A DNA stretch of 64,000 bases from an uncultured Bacilli bacterium (GCA_934096235.1 CAKOLO010000002.1:124001-188000), one strand, 5' to 3'. Shown: positions 52,286 to 61,424, counted from the stretch's first letter. The notes: generated by a model not told the origin, from the letters alone. Numbers and translations are program-made.

Positions 52286-53486
52286 AATTCTTTAATCCTT
52301 TAATTCCTTTTACTCCTTTAGAACCATTAAATCCTTCTAGAATATTAGTTTTAAATGATTTTACTTTTTTAGATTTATTTTTATATTCTTTTATAGCTAT
52401 ACTTATCATTTCATCTAAAAGTTCTCTATATTTTAAGTTTACTTCTTTCCATAAGTAGAATGATAAACTGCCTGGACAAGTATTTGGCTCATTTACATAG
52501 AATTTATTTGCTTTTTTATCTATTAAGAAATCTATTCTACATACTCCACTTAAGTTAAGAGTTTTAAATACTTTTTTAGCTGTATCTTGTATATCTTTAG
52601 TAAGTGAATCTGATATTCTAGCTGGTACTATTCTATTAGTTGATGCCATGCCCTTTGAACCAGTGTTTTTAACTCCTTTAGTTTTTGAATTTCCTAAGTA
52701 TTTATCAGCATAGCTTAATATTTCATCAAGTCCCATTACTTCTTCTAATGGACTTACTCTTTGATATTCATAGTTTCCTAGTACACTTGCATTTACTTCT
52801 GTTAAGTTCTCTACTGCTTTTTCAACTACTACTTTTGTATCATAGTTAATTGCTTCTTCAATAGCATCTTCAATTTTTTTAGAATCATGTACTAGAGTTA
52901 TACCTACACTACTACCTAAAGTTGCTGGTTTTACTACTACTGGATAACCTAATTTTTTGATTTTATCTAATATTTCATCTTTATCTTCTAAATATTCATT
53001 ATCATAAAACCAAGTATAGTCTACTACTGGAATACCTACTGAAGACATTACTTGTTTCATAACTACTTTATCTTGTCCTAAAGCTGAACCAAGTACATGA
53101 GACCCTACATAAGGAATACCTATTGAATCAAGAAGACCTGCTAAAGTTCCATCTTCTACATTATTACCATGAACCACTGGTAATATAATATCTATATCAG
53201 TTATATCTTTTCTAAATAATCCATTTGTTTTTTGTAAGAGGAAATTCTTTCCTTTTTTACAAAGTACTACTTCTTTTGCATATTTTTTTTCATCTTCAAA
53301 ATTCTTATAGAATTCCATTTCTCTTAATACATGTCCTGTGTACCAAATTCTATCTTTTGATATATATATTGGTATTATTTCATATTTTTCTTCATCTAAA
53401 TTATTCATTGCTTGGATAGCTGAAATGATACTTACTTCATGTTCAACTGTTTCTCCACCATAAATGACTCCTACTTTAATTTTCAT
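52284..53486 (-). CDS. ddl: D-alanine--D-alanine ligase Ddl
   Basis: 400 residues, ATP-grasp enzyme. GGETVEHEVSIISA at 10-23, VVHGNNVEDGTLAGLLDSIGIPYVG near 110-134, VVKPATLGSSVGI near 186-198, and EPNTCPGSL near 344-352. Makes the D-Ala-D-Ala used by MurF, whose gene is 11 bp upstream. The C-terminal 35 residues after the family end (KSFKTNILEG, then GVKGIKGLKN) are extra, so the protein is longer than usual. Confidence 0.94.
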   Translation of the reverse strand: MKIKVGVIYGGETVEHEVSIISAIQAMNNLDEEKYEIIPIYISKDRIWYTGHVLREMEFYKNFEDEKKYAKEVVLCKKGKNFLLQKTNGLFRKDITDIDIILPVVHGNNVEDGTLAGLLDSIGIPYVGSHVLGSALGQDKVVMKQVMSSVGIPVVDYTWFYDNEYLEDKDEILDKIKKLGYPVVVKPATLGSSVGITLVHDSKKIEDAIEEAINYDTKVVVEKAVENLTEVNASVLGNYEYQRVSPLEEVMGLDEILSYADKYLGNSKTKGVKNTGSKGMASTNRIVPARISDSLTKDIQDTAKKVFKTLNLSGVCRIDFLIDKKANKFYVNEPNTCPGSLSFYLWKEVNLKYRELLDEMISIAIKEYKNKSKKVKSFKTNILEGFNGSKGVKGIKGLKN

Positions 53487-53497
53487 TTTATCTACTC

Positions 53498-55096
53498 CTA
53501 TTCATTAAATATATCTGGTAAATCATTTTCTAATAATACATATGTTTCATTGTCACTTAATTTTCTCATTAATGGGAATGCTTCTTTTACATCATTTAGG
53601 ATATGTATTTGTGATTCAGGATATTTTTCTTTTTTAAGACCATCTTGTATTGGTTTAGTTTGTTCTTCTCCAACTAATATTACTTCATCTGCACATCCAG
53701 CGATCCAGCGACCAAATTCGAAGTTTGAACTATATTGTTCATCTCCAAGTTCTATCATACCTGGCGTAACAATAATTCTTTTACCTTTCATCATCTTAAG
53801 AACATCTACTGCCATTTTAGAACCAACTGGATTTGAATTGTATGCATCATCTATAATATAGATATTTTCTGTATATCTTTTAAGTTCTAATCTATGTTCT
53901 ATAGTTGCTATTCTTTTTACTCCGATGGCTATTTGTTCAAGTGTAAGACCTAATTCATATGACATAGCTATTGCCTGTAATACATTATATACGTTAGCAC
54001 TTCCTAGTAGCTTAGTTTCAAATGTGTGTTTTTCTTTACTTTTTTTGAATATACAAGTAAATGTTGTACCTTTGTTTGACAGTTTTATATCAGTCGCATA
54101 AACATCAGCATCTTTATTTTTAGTTGATACCCATACTACTTTACATTTACTTTTTATTTTATAACTTGTTTGATATGGGTCATCCATATTTAAGACTGCC
54201 ACTCCATCATCTGGAAGTGAATCTATTAATTCAAATTTAGCCTTTTGAATATTTTCTTGACTACCAAAACTTTCTAAGTGTGCAGTTCCAATTGTAGTTA
54301 AAATTCCATATTTAGGTTTTATAAAGTTTGCTTTTTCTTTTATTTCTCCTCTATAGAAAGCTCCCATTTCGGCAACGAAAGTCTCACTAAATTTATCCAT
54401 GTAATTATTTATTGCATTTATTAGACCATACATAGTATTAAAACTTTTTGGTGTAGCAAATGAATTATATTTAACATTTAATATATCATTTAGTGCATTC
54501 TTTGTACTTGTTTTTCCATAACTTCCTGTTACGCCTATCTTCTTAAGTGAAGTCATACTATAAAGCTTTAATTCAGCTTGTCTTTTATAATGAAGATATA
54601 CCATTTTCTCTACAGGTTTATTTATAATATTGCATAACCATATAACAATTGTATTTATATATGAGAAAAGTCCTATAACTAAGTAATATATAAACAAGTT
54701 ATCAACATTGAAATTTATAATCATTGGAAGTACACAAAGTACTAACAATATAAACATAGTAGTATAAAGTCTTTTAATTCTTGGAGTTACTACTAATGGT
54801 TTTTTGGATTGTTCTTTTTCTGCTCTATTTTTATATAAGAAGTAAACTATTACATAGAATACTGAGAATATAATTAATGCAGTTTTTGTACTTGTAAACT
54901 TTAAAAAATAAAATAATATAAATGCCATATCAAAAGTTATAAATACTTTTTTAGCATTTGCTTTTACCCATTTTAGGTATCTATTTCCGTCGTTATACCA
55001 GTTTTGTTGTAACATATGTAGCGCTTTTCTTGATTTATATGTTAGATAGTAAACATATATAAGTAATGTTAATAAAAATAATATTTTTGGACTCAT
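53498..55096 (-). CDS. murF: MurF-like Mur ligase with N-terminal membrane domain
   Basis: 532 residues. The last 350 residues are a Mur ligase: GVTGSYGKTSTKNAL near 189-203, FVAEMGA near 240 and DDAYNSNPVGSK with the MurF-type DxYNANP pattern near 412. The first 170 residues are not the soluble MurF substrate domain but about five membrane helices (about 5-22, 49-65, 69-88, 108-125, 131-150). This variant would tether D-Ala-D-Ala addition to the membrane. With ddl downstream and an alpha/beta hydrolase upstream (2 bp) it forms a wall operon. Confidence 0.9.
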   Translation of the reverse strand: MSPKILFLLTLLIYVYYLTYKSRKALHMLQQNWYNDGNRYLKWVKANAKKVFITFDMAFILFYFLKFTSTKTALIIFSVFYVIVYFLYKNRAEKEQSKKPLVVTPRIKRLYTTMFILLVLCVLPMIINFNVDNLFIYYLVIGLFSYINTIVIWLCNIINKPVEKMVYLHYKRQAELKLYSMTSLKKIGVTGSYGKTSTKNALNDILNVKYNSFATPKSFNTMYGLINAINNYMDKFSETFVAEMGAFYRGEIKEKANFIKPKYGILTTIGTAHLESFGSQENIQKAKFELIDSLPDDGVAVLNMDDPYQTSYKIKSKCKVVWVSTKNKDADVYATDIKLSNKGTTFTCIFKKSKEKHTFETKLLGSANVYNVLQAIAMSYELGLTLEQIAIGVKRIATIEHRLELKRYTENIYIIDDAYNSNPVGSKMAVDVLKMMKGKRIIVTPGMIELGDEQYSSNFEFGRWIAGCADEVILVGEEQTKPIQDGLKKEKYPESQIHILNDVKEAFPLMRKLSDNETYVLLENDLPDIFNE

Positions 55097-55098
55097 AT

Positions 55099-55839
55099 TT
55101 ATTCCTCACTTCCTATAAAATTATTAAGTACACTTATTGTTTGACCTAAATTTTCTAAATATGCATAGTGTGTGCATCCAGGATATTCAACTAACCCATA
55201 GTTTGGAATATAATTTTCTAATTCTCTTCCATCTTCTATATCAACTGCTGCATCATTAGTTCCCCATATACCAAGTACTGGACATTTAATTTTCTTTAAG
55301 TCTTCAGTTATATCAGTATTAACATGAGCAACTAATACTTTTCTCATCATTTCACTAGCATTCCTATAATCAGTTGAACCAACATGTTTCTTAACAAAAT
55401 TTTCTAATTTACCAAGTCCTGGTATTTTTTTTGCTTTCTTTAATAATTTCATTTTTAAAGTTGGAGCTGTTATAACCTGTTTATATGGACTAGCTAGTAC
55501 TACTACTTTTTTAGGTTTATATTTATATCCATAAATTAATGCAATTTTGCCGCCAAAAGAGTGACCAATAACTATAGGATTTTCCATATTTAATTTTTTA
55601 ACCATTTCATTTACCATTTCTGCATAATCAAAAACACTCCAAACTTCTTTAGGTTCATCACTGTCACCAAAGCCTGGAAAATCAATAATTAAAACATTAT
55701 ATTTTTTAATAAATGGTTTAGCTATAGGCATCATCATTTCAATATTTTGGCCCCAGCCATGCAAATAAACTAAGTTTATTTTGCTATGATTATCATAAAA
55801 AGTATAGTTAACGTTTACTCCTTTAATTAACATTTGCAT
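55099..55839 (-). CDS. Alpha/beta hydrolase
   Basis: 246 residues. Nucleophile elbow GHSFGGK near 89-95, oxyanion start YLHGWGQN near 25-32, DFPGFGDSDEP loop, acid GTNDAAVD and final His in GCTHYAYLE. A cap region of Lys-rich helices lies in the middle. Likely an esterase or lipase of unknown substrate; its place before murF and ddl suggests expression with wall genes. ATG 55839 is nine bases after GAGGTG; a GTG at 55851 falls inside that ribosome site. Confidence 0.85.
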   Translation of the reverse strand: MQMLIKGVNVNYTFYDNHSKINLVYLHGWGQNIEMMMPIAKPFIKKYNVLIIDFPGFGDSDEPKEVWSVFDYAEMVNEMVKKLNMENPIVIGHSFGGKIALIYGYKYKPKKVVVLASPYKQVITAPTLKMKLLKKAKKIPGLGKLENFVKKHVGSTDYRNASEMMRKVLVAHVNTDITEDLKKIKCPVLGIWGTNDAAVDIEDGRELENYIPNYGLVEYPGCTHYAYLENLGQTISVLNNFIGSEE

Positions 55840-55910
55840 ATAAGTTTTCACCTCATTAATTATATCATATTGATACTTTTTTTAGAATTAAATGCAAGGT
55901 TTTCTTTACA

Positions 55911-55937
55911 TAAAAAGAACTAATTTACATAATTAGT
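55911..55937 (-). terminator. Terminator of the ABC-2 exporter operon
   Basis: ACTAATT-ATGTA-AATTAGT stem with T run on minus, 43 bp after the last permease stop. Confidence 0.75.
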
Positions 55938-55980
55938 CCTTTACTTTACATTAATATTGCTTTTTCATCTTTAATATTAA

Positions 55981-56775
55981 TTATATTCTTGAACTCATCA
56001 AGTTACTTGAAGAGTATCTTTTTAATCCTTTGTTAAATATATAAAATGATAAAACTATCATAAATATTGTTACTACAAATACTATTAAGAATTTGCTTAA
56101 ACTAAAACTTATTATTACATCTATTGGTATATAGTTTGCGATACCCACTGGTATCAAAGTATAAAGTAATATCTTTACTATTCCATTAAATATATCTTTA
56201 GGGTATGTACCAAATGTTATCATCATATTATTTAGAGTATCCGCTAAAACATCTGACATATTAAACCAAAATGCTAGACTATTTGCTATTACTGAAACAC
56301 AAGCTATTATTAAACCACCTAATATAGTAAATATTGTAAACAATAAGAAGTTTTTTAAAGTGATTCCATATATTATAAGTATTACATATCCATAGATTAA
56401 GTCTCCTATAGCTGAAACTTCTACATCAGTAGTAATTGCACTTAATAATACGTTTTTAGGTTGTACTAAGAATGCATCTAATTTACCAGTATTAATTGTT
56501 TCTGATAAACTAAACGCTTTCTTAAAGAAGAATCTTGATACTCCAAAAGTACTAGCTGCGATTCCCCAAAGTAATAACATTTGTTTAAAAGTATATCCAC
56601 CAATATTATCTTTTAATGAATAAAGTACTACCCATTGTATGATAAAACATGAGTTATTTATAATCATAAAGATTATATTTGCTAAGAATGAAAATTTGTT
56701 TACCATTTCTCTCATAAGACCATACTTTATAGAAAGATAATTTACTTTTAATTGATTTTTAACCTCCGTTAACAT
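55981..56775 (-). CDS. ABC-2 permease subunit (COG3694 type), 264 aa
   Basis: Six membrane helices; LKVNYLSIKYGLMREMVNK start, SETINTGKLDAFLVQPKN near 90-107 as the coupling stretch. This type always pairs with a second permease (here the next upstream gene, 17-bp overlap) and a COG4586-type ATPase. The trio exports an unknown molecule; antibiotic or viologen resistance was proposed for relatives. Last gene of the operon. Confidence 0.88.
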   Translation of the reverse strand: MLTEVKNQLKVNYLSIKYGLMREMVNKFSFLANIIFMIINNSCFIIQWVVLYSLKDNIGGYTFKQMLLLWGIAASTFGVSRFFFKKAFSLSETINTGKLDAFLVQPKNVLLSAITTDVEVSAIGDLIYGYVILIIYGITLKNFLLFTIFTILGGLIIACVSVIANSLAFWFNMSDVLADTLNNMMITFGTYPKDIFNGIVKILLYTLIPVGIANYIPIDVIISFSLSKFLIVFVVTIFMIVLSFYIFNKGLKRYSSSNLMSSRI

Positions 56776-57550
56776 TTAGTTTCTTCACCCCTTTCTTATA
56801 TATAAATGTAGCTATTAAATAAGATATAACTAAGTATATTAATTGTGAAATAAATATTGTTATAAATTCACTTGTACTAAAGTTTACAAATAATTTAGCT
56901 GGTCCATAAGATACAACATATATTGGACTATATTTTAATATTACTCTTAATATTCCACTAAAGAATTCTATTGGAAATATTGTTCCTAAGACTAATATAA
57001 ATTTACTATATACCCAGTATAATGGTGTTGAATCTTCTATTATGAATGAAAATAAACCTATACCTATCATTAATAATATACTTATTGTAGTTGCTAAAAC
57101 ACTTGTTAATAACACTGCTAAAATTGATAATATATTTAACTTAGGAAATGATCCTAAAAATATAAATCCTAATATCATAGCTAGTACTGTAAATACTATA
57201 AATTTTATAAATATGCTTCCTAAATTACTAGATAAATTATATAAGATATAGTTATATGGTTTGTTTATGTTATAAGCAATGTTACCATTTTTAACATCAT
57301 TAGTTATCTTACGACATATTTTTTTACCACCTAGACTCATCCATAATATTTCAGTAATGATTATATACCATATCATTTGATTTAAGTTATAACCATTTAT
57401 AAGAGATGATGGGTCACTATACATATAATTCCATAAACATAAGAATACATATATCATTATTATGTATGCTATAAAACCTGTTAGTAAGTTAAACATATAT
57501 TGTAAACTATTTATTATTTCAGTTTTAAATATAAATAAATATTTTTTCAT
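56759..57550 (-). CDS. ABC-2 permease subunit (COG4587 type), 263 aa
   Basis: Six membrane helices; KNGNIAYNINKPYNYILYN near 86-104 is the coupling segment and FPIEFFSGILRVILKYSP near 195-212 a typical conserved stretch. Middle gene between ATPase and second permease; its start touches the ATPase stop. Partner of the 264-aa subunit in a heterodimeric export channel. Substrate unknown. Confidence 0.88.
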   Translation of the reverse strand: MKKYLFIFKTEIINSLQYMFNLLTGFIAYIIMIYVFLCLWNYMYSDPSSLINGYNLNQMIWYIIITEILWMSLGGKKICRKITNDVKNGNIAYNINKPYNYILYNLSSNLGSIFIKFIVFTVLAMILGFIFLGSFPKLNILSILAVLLTSVLATTISILLMIGIGLFSFIIEDSTPLYWVYSKFILVLGTIFPIEFFSGILRVILKYSPIYVVSYGPAKLFVNFSTSEFITIFISQLIYLVISYLIATFIYKKGVKKLNVNGG

Positions 57551-58530
57551 TATTTATCCTCTTTTTTATATATGTCACTTATTATATCTTCTAAAGGTGT
57601 ATTTGATATATTAATATCTGTTATATTATCTGGATTCAATAATTTTATAGCATCACTTATAGAACGTTTACTAGTATCTACTTCTATCTTTAAGTTATAT
57701 CCTTTATCTTTTAATATAGTTATACCTTCTTCATCATTTAGATTTACTTTTTCTTTCATTTTAGCTTCTAATATCTTTTTATGTAAATAATTATATTTTA
57801 AGTTTTCCATTGAGTCATCTAATACTAAAGTACCATTATTTATTATGATAACTCTTTTACATAGTTTTTCTATATCTGATACATCATGACTTGTTAAGAA
57901 TATTGTTGTTTTATATTCTTTGTTCATTCTTTTAATAAGTGTACGAATGTTTTCTTTTACTACTGGGTCTAGACCTATAGTTGGTTCATCTAAGAATAAT
58001 ATTTTCGGCTCGTGTATTAGAGATGCTACTATCTCGCAACGTATTCTTTGACCTAAACTTAGATTACGTACTGGTGTATTTATAAATTCATCTAATTCGA
58101 ATAATACTTTGAATTCTTCTATTTTCTTTTCAACTATTGATTCTGGTATATCATAAATAGCTCCGAAAAACTTAAAGTTATCATATGGAGTTAGATGCAT
58201 CCATAATTGTTCTTTTTGACCAAATACTGTACCTATTTCATGAGCAAGTTTTTTTCTATCTTTTTCAGGATCTAAACCATCTATATTAATACTTCCTTTA
58301 TCTTTATAAAGTATTCCTGTTAACATCTTAATAGTTGTACTTTTTCCTGCTCCATTTGGTCCAATAAATGCTATAACTTCACCCTTTTCTATGTTGAAAC
58401 TTATATTCTTAACAGCTTTAACAGTTTTATACTTAGGTTTAAATATTGACTTAATGCTTCCTTTTAAACCTTTATCTTTTAATTTAACTTTGAATGTTTT
58501 TGATAAATTTTTAACTTCTATTATATTCAT
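57550..58530 (-). CDS. ABC transporter ATP-binding protein (COG4586 type), 326 aa
   Basis: Walker A GPNGAGKST near 57-65, signature LSLGQRIRCE near 156-165, Walker B LFLDEPTIGLDP near 177-188, H-loop LTSHDVSDIEKL near 211-222. An N-terminal extension (KLKDKGLKGSIKSIFKPKYK) before the first strand is diagnostic of this subfamily. First gene of the exporter operon. Its ribosome site AGGAGGAG follows directly on a hairpin and T run, which suggests attenuation. Confidence 0.93.
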   Translation of the reverse strand: MNIIEVKNLSKTFKVKLKDKGLKGSIKSIFKPKYKTVKAVKNISFNIEKGEVIAFIGPNGAGKSTTIKMLTGILYKDKGSINIDGLDPEKDRKKLAHEIGTVFGQKEQLWMHLTPYDNFKFFGAIYDIPESIVEKKIEEFKVLFELDEFINTPVRNLSLGQRIRCEIVASLIHEPKILFLDEPTIGLDPVVKENIRTLIKRMNKEYKTTIFLTSHDVSDIEKLCKRVIIINNGTLVLDDSMENLKYNYLHKKILEAKMKEKVNLNDEEGITILKDKGYNLKIEVDTSKRSISDAIKLLNPDNITDINISNTPLEDIISDIYKKEDK

Positions 58531-58543
58531 AACTTCTCCTCCT

Positions 58544-58571
58544 AAAAAAAATGAGTAACGCTAGGTTACTC
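58544..58571 (-). terminator. Leader/intergenic terminator directly before the ABC ATPase gene
   Basis: GAGTAAC-GCTAG-GTTACTC stem (58553-58571), then A and eight T, then the ATPase ribosome site. No promoter fits between the T run and that site, so exporter transcripts must read through it. Confidence 0.85.
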
Positions 58572-58589
58572 TTATATTATCACCTCAGC

Positions 58590-59144
58590 TTAGTAATTGC
58601 TAGGTGAATTTGTTAATCTTCTACATAAAGGTTTTTCGATTTGTCTATTTAAAAAGTTTGCTAAAGCAAAAGCATTTTCGCCATAGTCCATCTCAAAAGG
58701 GAAATTACCATATATTTTGTATAATAATTCTGGTGATGCCTTTTCATAATCAACTTTTGATAATGATTTTGATAGAATTCTATGATATTCTTTAACTCCC
58801 ATATCTCTTTCATTTCTTGCTAGATTGAAATATAGTTGTGAGAATGCTGACTTTGCTTCTTCTAATATAGAAGCTGATTTTCTTACATCTTCTCTAGTTT
58901 CAACTTGACCTATTTGTTCTCTAATAGACATAATTACATCTTTATATAAATAAGTTCCTAGTTCATTCATTGGATAACCAAGACTTTCTAATAAGTCTAA
59001 TGTTTCCATTTTTAATTTTTCAATTTCTGTTATGTCACTAATGTTTCCACTTTTATATCTAAGTCTTCTTTGGACTTCTTGAAATAATTCAGATTCAATA
59101 GTTCCCATAGCAATAAAATCTGGCATTTTTGATGTTTTTACCAT
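58590..59144 (-). CDS. Helical protein of unknown function, 184 aa
   Basis: Not firmly recognised. All-helical, no membrane segment. The pattern LLESLGYPMNELGTYLYKDVI (about 51-71) recalls the Spo0A C-terminal DNA-binding fold (a G-x-x-L-x-G-x-x-YL-x-x-AI pattern), and FANFLN-like helices follow near the C-terminus, but the match is weak. GGAGGGA precedes ATG 59144. It lies behind a structured leader with an attenuator-like terminator (59189-59300), so it is probably regulated at transcription elongation. Possible regulator; uncertain. Confidence 0.6.
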   Translation of the reverse strand: MVKTSKMPDFIAMGTIESELFQEVQRRLRYKSGNISDITEIEKLKMETLDLLESLGYPMNELGTYLYKDVIMSIREQIGQVETREDVRKSASILEEAKSAFSQLYFNLARNERDMGVKEYHRILSKSLSKVDYEKASPELLYKIYGNFPFEMDYGENAFALANFLNRQIEKPLCRRLTNSPSNY

Positions 59145-59188
59145 AATAATATTCCCTCCTTTCTAATAGATGGATATCGTAAGAAATT

Positions 59189-59231
59189 AAAAAAGTACGA
59201 AATCCACTACTTAACAGCGACTCCGTACTTT
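59189..59231 (-). terminator. Terminator hairpin inside the leader of the 184-aa gene
   Basis: AAAGTACG (59192-59199) pairs with CGTACTTT (59224-59231); the interior also pairs with several G-T pairs. Six T follow on minus. Confidence 0.8.
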
Positions 59232-59296
59232 ATAAAAGTTCGTGTAGGTTTCCCCGGGACAGCTCAATATAATATATCTTATATCCCCTCACTTGA
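59189..59296 (-). ncRNA. Unidentified structured leader RNA (possible riboswitch or attenuator)
   Basis: Transcript from about 59296 to the terminator. GTGAGG near its start can pair with CCTACAC before the terminator; inside are GGGG, an ATATAAG..TTATAT hairpin and TGTCCCGGGGAAACC. Next, ACTTT-TAT-AAAGT can form a hairpin that uses the left arm of the terminator, so the two are mutually exclusive. I could not match it to T-box, SAM, purine, TPP, preQ1 or glycine consensus features. Confidence 0.55.
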
Positions 59297-59301
59297 CCTA
59301 G

Positions 59302-59330
59302 ATTATAGACTATTTATTTATCTTTGTCAA
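59302..59330 (-). promoter_or_regulatory. Consensus promoter of the structured leader
   Basis: Perfect TTGACA (59325-59330) and TATAAT (59302-59307) on minus, spacer 17. Confidence 0.85.
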
Positions 59331-60952
59331 TCTATATTTTCATTTTCTTTTGTTAATTTATGTTCTAAAACTCTATCAACTAATAAATCATTATATTCTA
59401 ATTGAAGTTCATTCATCTCACCACATAATATAGCAAATCCTCTCACAAACTCTTTCATTTTAAGACTTATACTATCTAATCTAACTAATAATTTACTTCT
59501 TTCTTTTAATGTTAATAGCTTATTTAATCTTTCTATCATATAAGATTTATCTTCTTCAATACTTTGATCATCGTCTAAAATTAATTCTTCTAAATCTCTT
59601 GATATATCTTCTTTAGATAAATTTCTGTTATTTAAGATTTCATTTATTTGATTTATTATTTTTGGATTACTAGTTTGATTTTTTTCTTTAATTAACTCAA
59701 GTGTTGTTTTTCTAGTTCCATCTTTATGATACATATAATTAAATACTGGATATTCTTTAAACATATCTATTCTTAGTTCATCTTTTAAAATTCTTATAGT
59801 TTCTTCAATATTTTCATCAAATAAAACATCTACATTTTTTTCTTTTTTATTATAATATCTTATACTTTTTTTGTGTTTTCTTTCATCTTCTTCAATGCTT
59901 TTAAGAGCATTTTTTTTTGGAATTATACCTAAGTTTCTTAAATATTCATCAGTTTTTAAGAGTGCTGAACGTCTAGCATCAACTTCATGATATAAATATA
60001 TATAGTTATCATCCCCATATTTTTCGGATAGAATATTAGATAGTATAAAATCTTCTAACATCATAATGTACTCATAAGGCAAATTTTCTTTAGTATAAAT
60101 TTCTTCTTGAAGTAAATGTGTAAGTTCATGAAATATTGTGTCAAATATCTTATTTCTTCTAACTAATTGACTTAGATAAAATCCATTAATCATTCTATCT
60201 GATATAGCAATTACATGGTTATCATAACTACCAAGAGTACCTACTTTTAAAGTACAAATGTCTAGATAACAATATGTACCATGAGATAAAGCATAATTAT
60301 GTACAAAACTATTAAGTGCATTCTTTAATGAATCAAAAGATGCTATTTTAGAATATTTCATAATATTTCTAAAATATAAGTCTATATATTCTTGAGGTAT
60401 ATTATGTGATGTTGAGAATATTAAATCTAATTCGTTAAACTCTTCGTTTGTTAATTCTTTTTCTATAGTTAATTTTTCTTTATAGTTTTCTAGTATTTCT
60501 TTTAATCTTTTATCATATTCTATTTCTTGAAAAAAGTTTTCTATTTCTTTCATTTGATTTTTTAATAGAGTTATAGCTTCTTTTCTAATATTTTTATCTT
60601 CTTCTGTATATGGCCAGTTTTCAGATAATCTAACAATATGTATAGTTTCATAATAAACATATAAGTAGTGAATTAATTCTAAGTATACTAATTCTTTCAA
60701 ATTATTTTTTACCAAAATATCTTCTTTTATAATTCTTATTACATTAGATACGAATGTTTTATTCAATATCATTTCATTAACAGTTCTTGAATTATAAATA
60801 AGTCTTCTAATATAATTATATAGTGCAGCGTAATACTCATTTTCAGTTCCATCACAAAATAAATCTTGATTGTTTTTAAAATCTAAGAATTTTTTGTTTA
60901 CTTCACTATCTAGTACAATTCTACCTAATTTTAAATTATCAAACTTTTTCAT
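59327..60952 (-). CDS. Putative zincin, 541 aa
   Basis: Large cytoplasmic-looking protein with the zinc motif HELTH at residues 275-279 (IFDTIFHELTHLLQEE) and a likely further ligand in the following helix (EDFILSNILSEKYGD). Both flanks are helical and charged; the C-terminal 150 residues are coiled-coil-like. I know no family name. ATG 60952 follows AAGGA; the longer frame to 60982 has no ribosome site. The promoter for the next gene lies in its end. Peptidase activity is inferred from the motif only. Confidence 0.7.
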   Translation of the reverse strand: MKKFDNLKLGRIVLDSEVNKKFLDFKNNQDLFCDGTENEYYAALYNYIRRLIYNSRTVNEMILNKTFVSNVIRIIKEDILVKNNLKELVYLELIHYLYVYYETIHIVRLSENWPYTEEDKNIRKEAITLLKNQMKEIENFFQEIEYDKRLKEILENYKEKLTIEKELTNEEFNELDLIFSTSHNIPQEYIDLYFRNIMKYSKIASFDSLKNALNSFVHNYALSHGTYCYLDICTLKVGTLGSYDNHVIAISDRMINGFYLSQLVRRNKIFDTIFHELTHLLQEEIYTKENLPYEYIMMLEDFILSNILSEKYGDDNYIYLYHEVDARRSALLKTDEYLRNLGIIPKKNALKSIEEDERKHKKSIRYYNKKEKNVDVLFDENIEETIRILKDELRIDMFKEYPVFNYMYHKDGTRKTTLELIKEKNQTSNPKIINQINEILNNRNLSKEDISRDLEELILDDDQSIEEDKSYMIERLNKLLTLKERSKLLVRLDSISLKMKEFVRGFAILCGEMNELQLEYNDLLVDRVLEHKLTKENENID

Positions 60953-60998
60953 ATAATTCCTTAGTGGATAATATACTAACACATTTTAGATATTTTGT

Positions 60999-61424
60999 CT
61001 ATTTGAAGAATTTGATTTTACTTATGAATGGTAGTTCTTTTGCTTTATTATTACATACATTTAGAAGGCCAAGTAACACTATAAAACTAAATAACATGTT
61101 TATAAATGCAAATATTATTCTTAATGATAGTGGTAAAATCATACATTTAATACCACTTATTAAATCACATGGAGTGCCAAAAATATATGAAAGTGTTCTT
61201 TTAAGAATTAAAAAAATCAAATATGAAAAAAATATATTCATTCCGTTTGCGGTATGATAGTGGACATAAGAATTTTTCTTAGATAATATAAAAGGTACTA
61301 AAGGAATAAGATATGATACGATACTTAATGTTTTACCTGATTCTATTTCTTCAAATGAATAATCTTCGGTGTGATCTTCGGTATTTAATAATGTTAATAT
61401 TTTTTCTTTTAATTTTTCTTTCAT
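60999..61424 (-). CDS. Small membrane protein, DUF4870/Tic20-like, 141 aa
   Basis: A cytoplasmic acidic N-terminus (1-33), then three or four hydrophobic helices (about 34-48, 60-80, 98-122). SYLIPLVPFILSKKNSYVHYHTANGMN has the pattern of DUF4870 proteins (helix, then basic/aromatic loop with His). Function unknown. It is 46 bp before the 541-aa zincin gene on the same strand and may share its transcript. Confidence 0.65.
   Translation of the reverse strand: MKEKLKEKILTLLNTEDHTEDYSFEEIESGKTLSIVSYLIPLVPFILSKKNSYVHYHTANGMNIFFSYLIFLILKRTLSYIFGTPCDLISGIKCMILPLSLRIIFAFINMLFSFIVLLGLLNVCNNKAKELPFISKIKFFK

Noticed and set aside
59189..59296. T-box or 6S RNA for the leader before the 184-aa gene
   Set aside because: The T-box core AGGGTGGNACCGCG is missing, no specifier loop is seen, and the ends do not pair as in 6S RNA.
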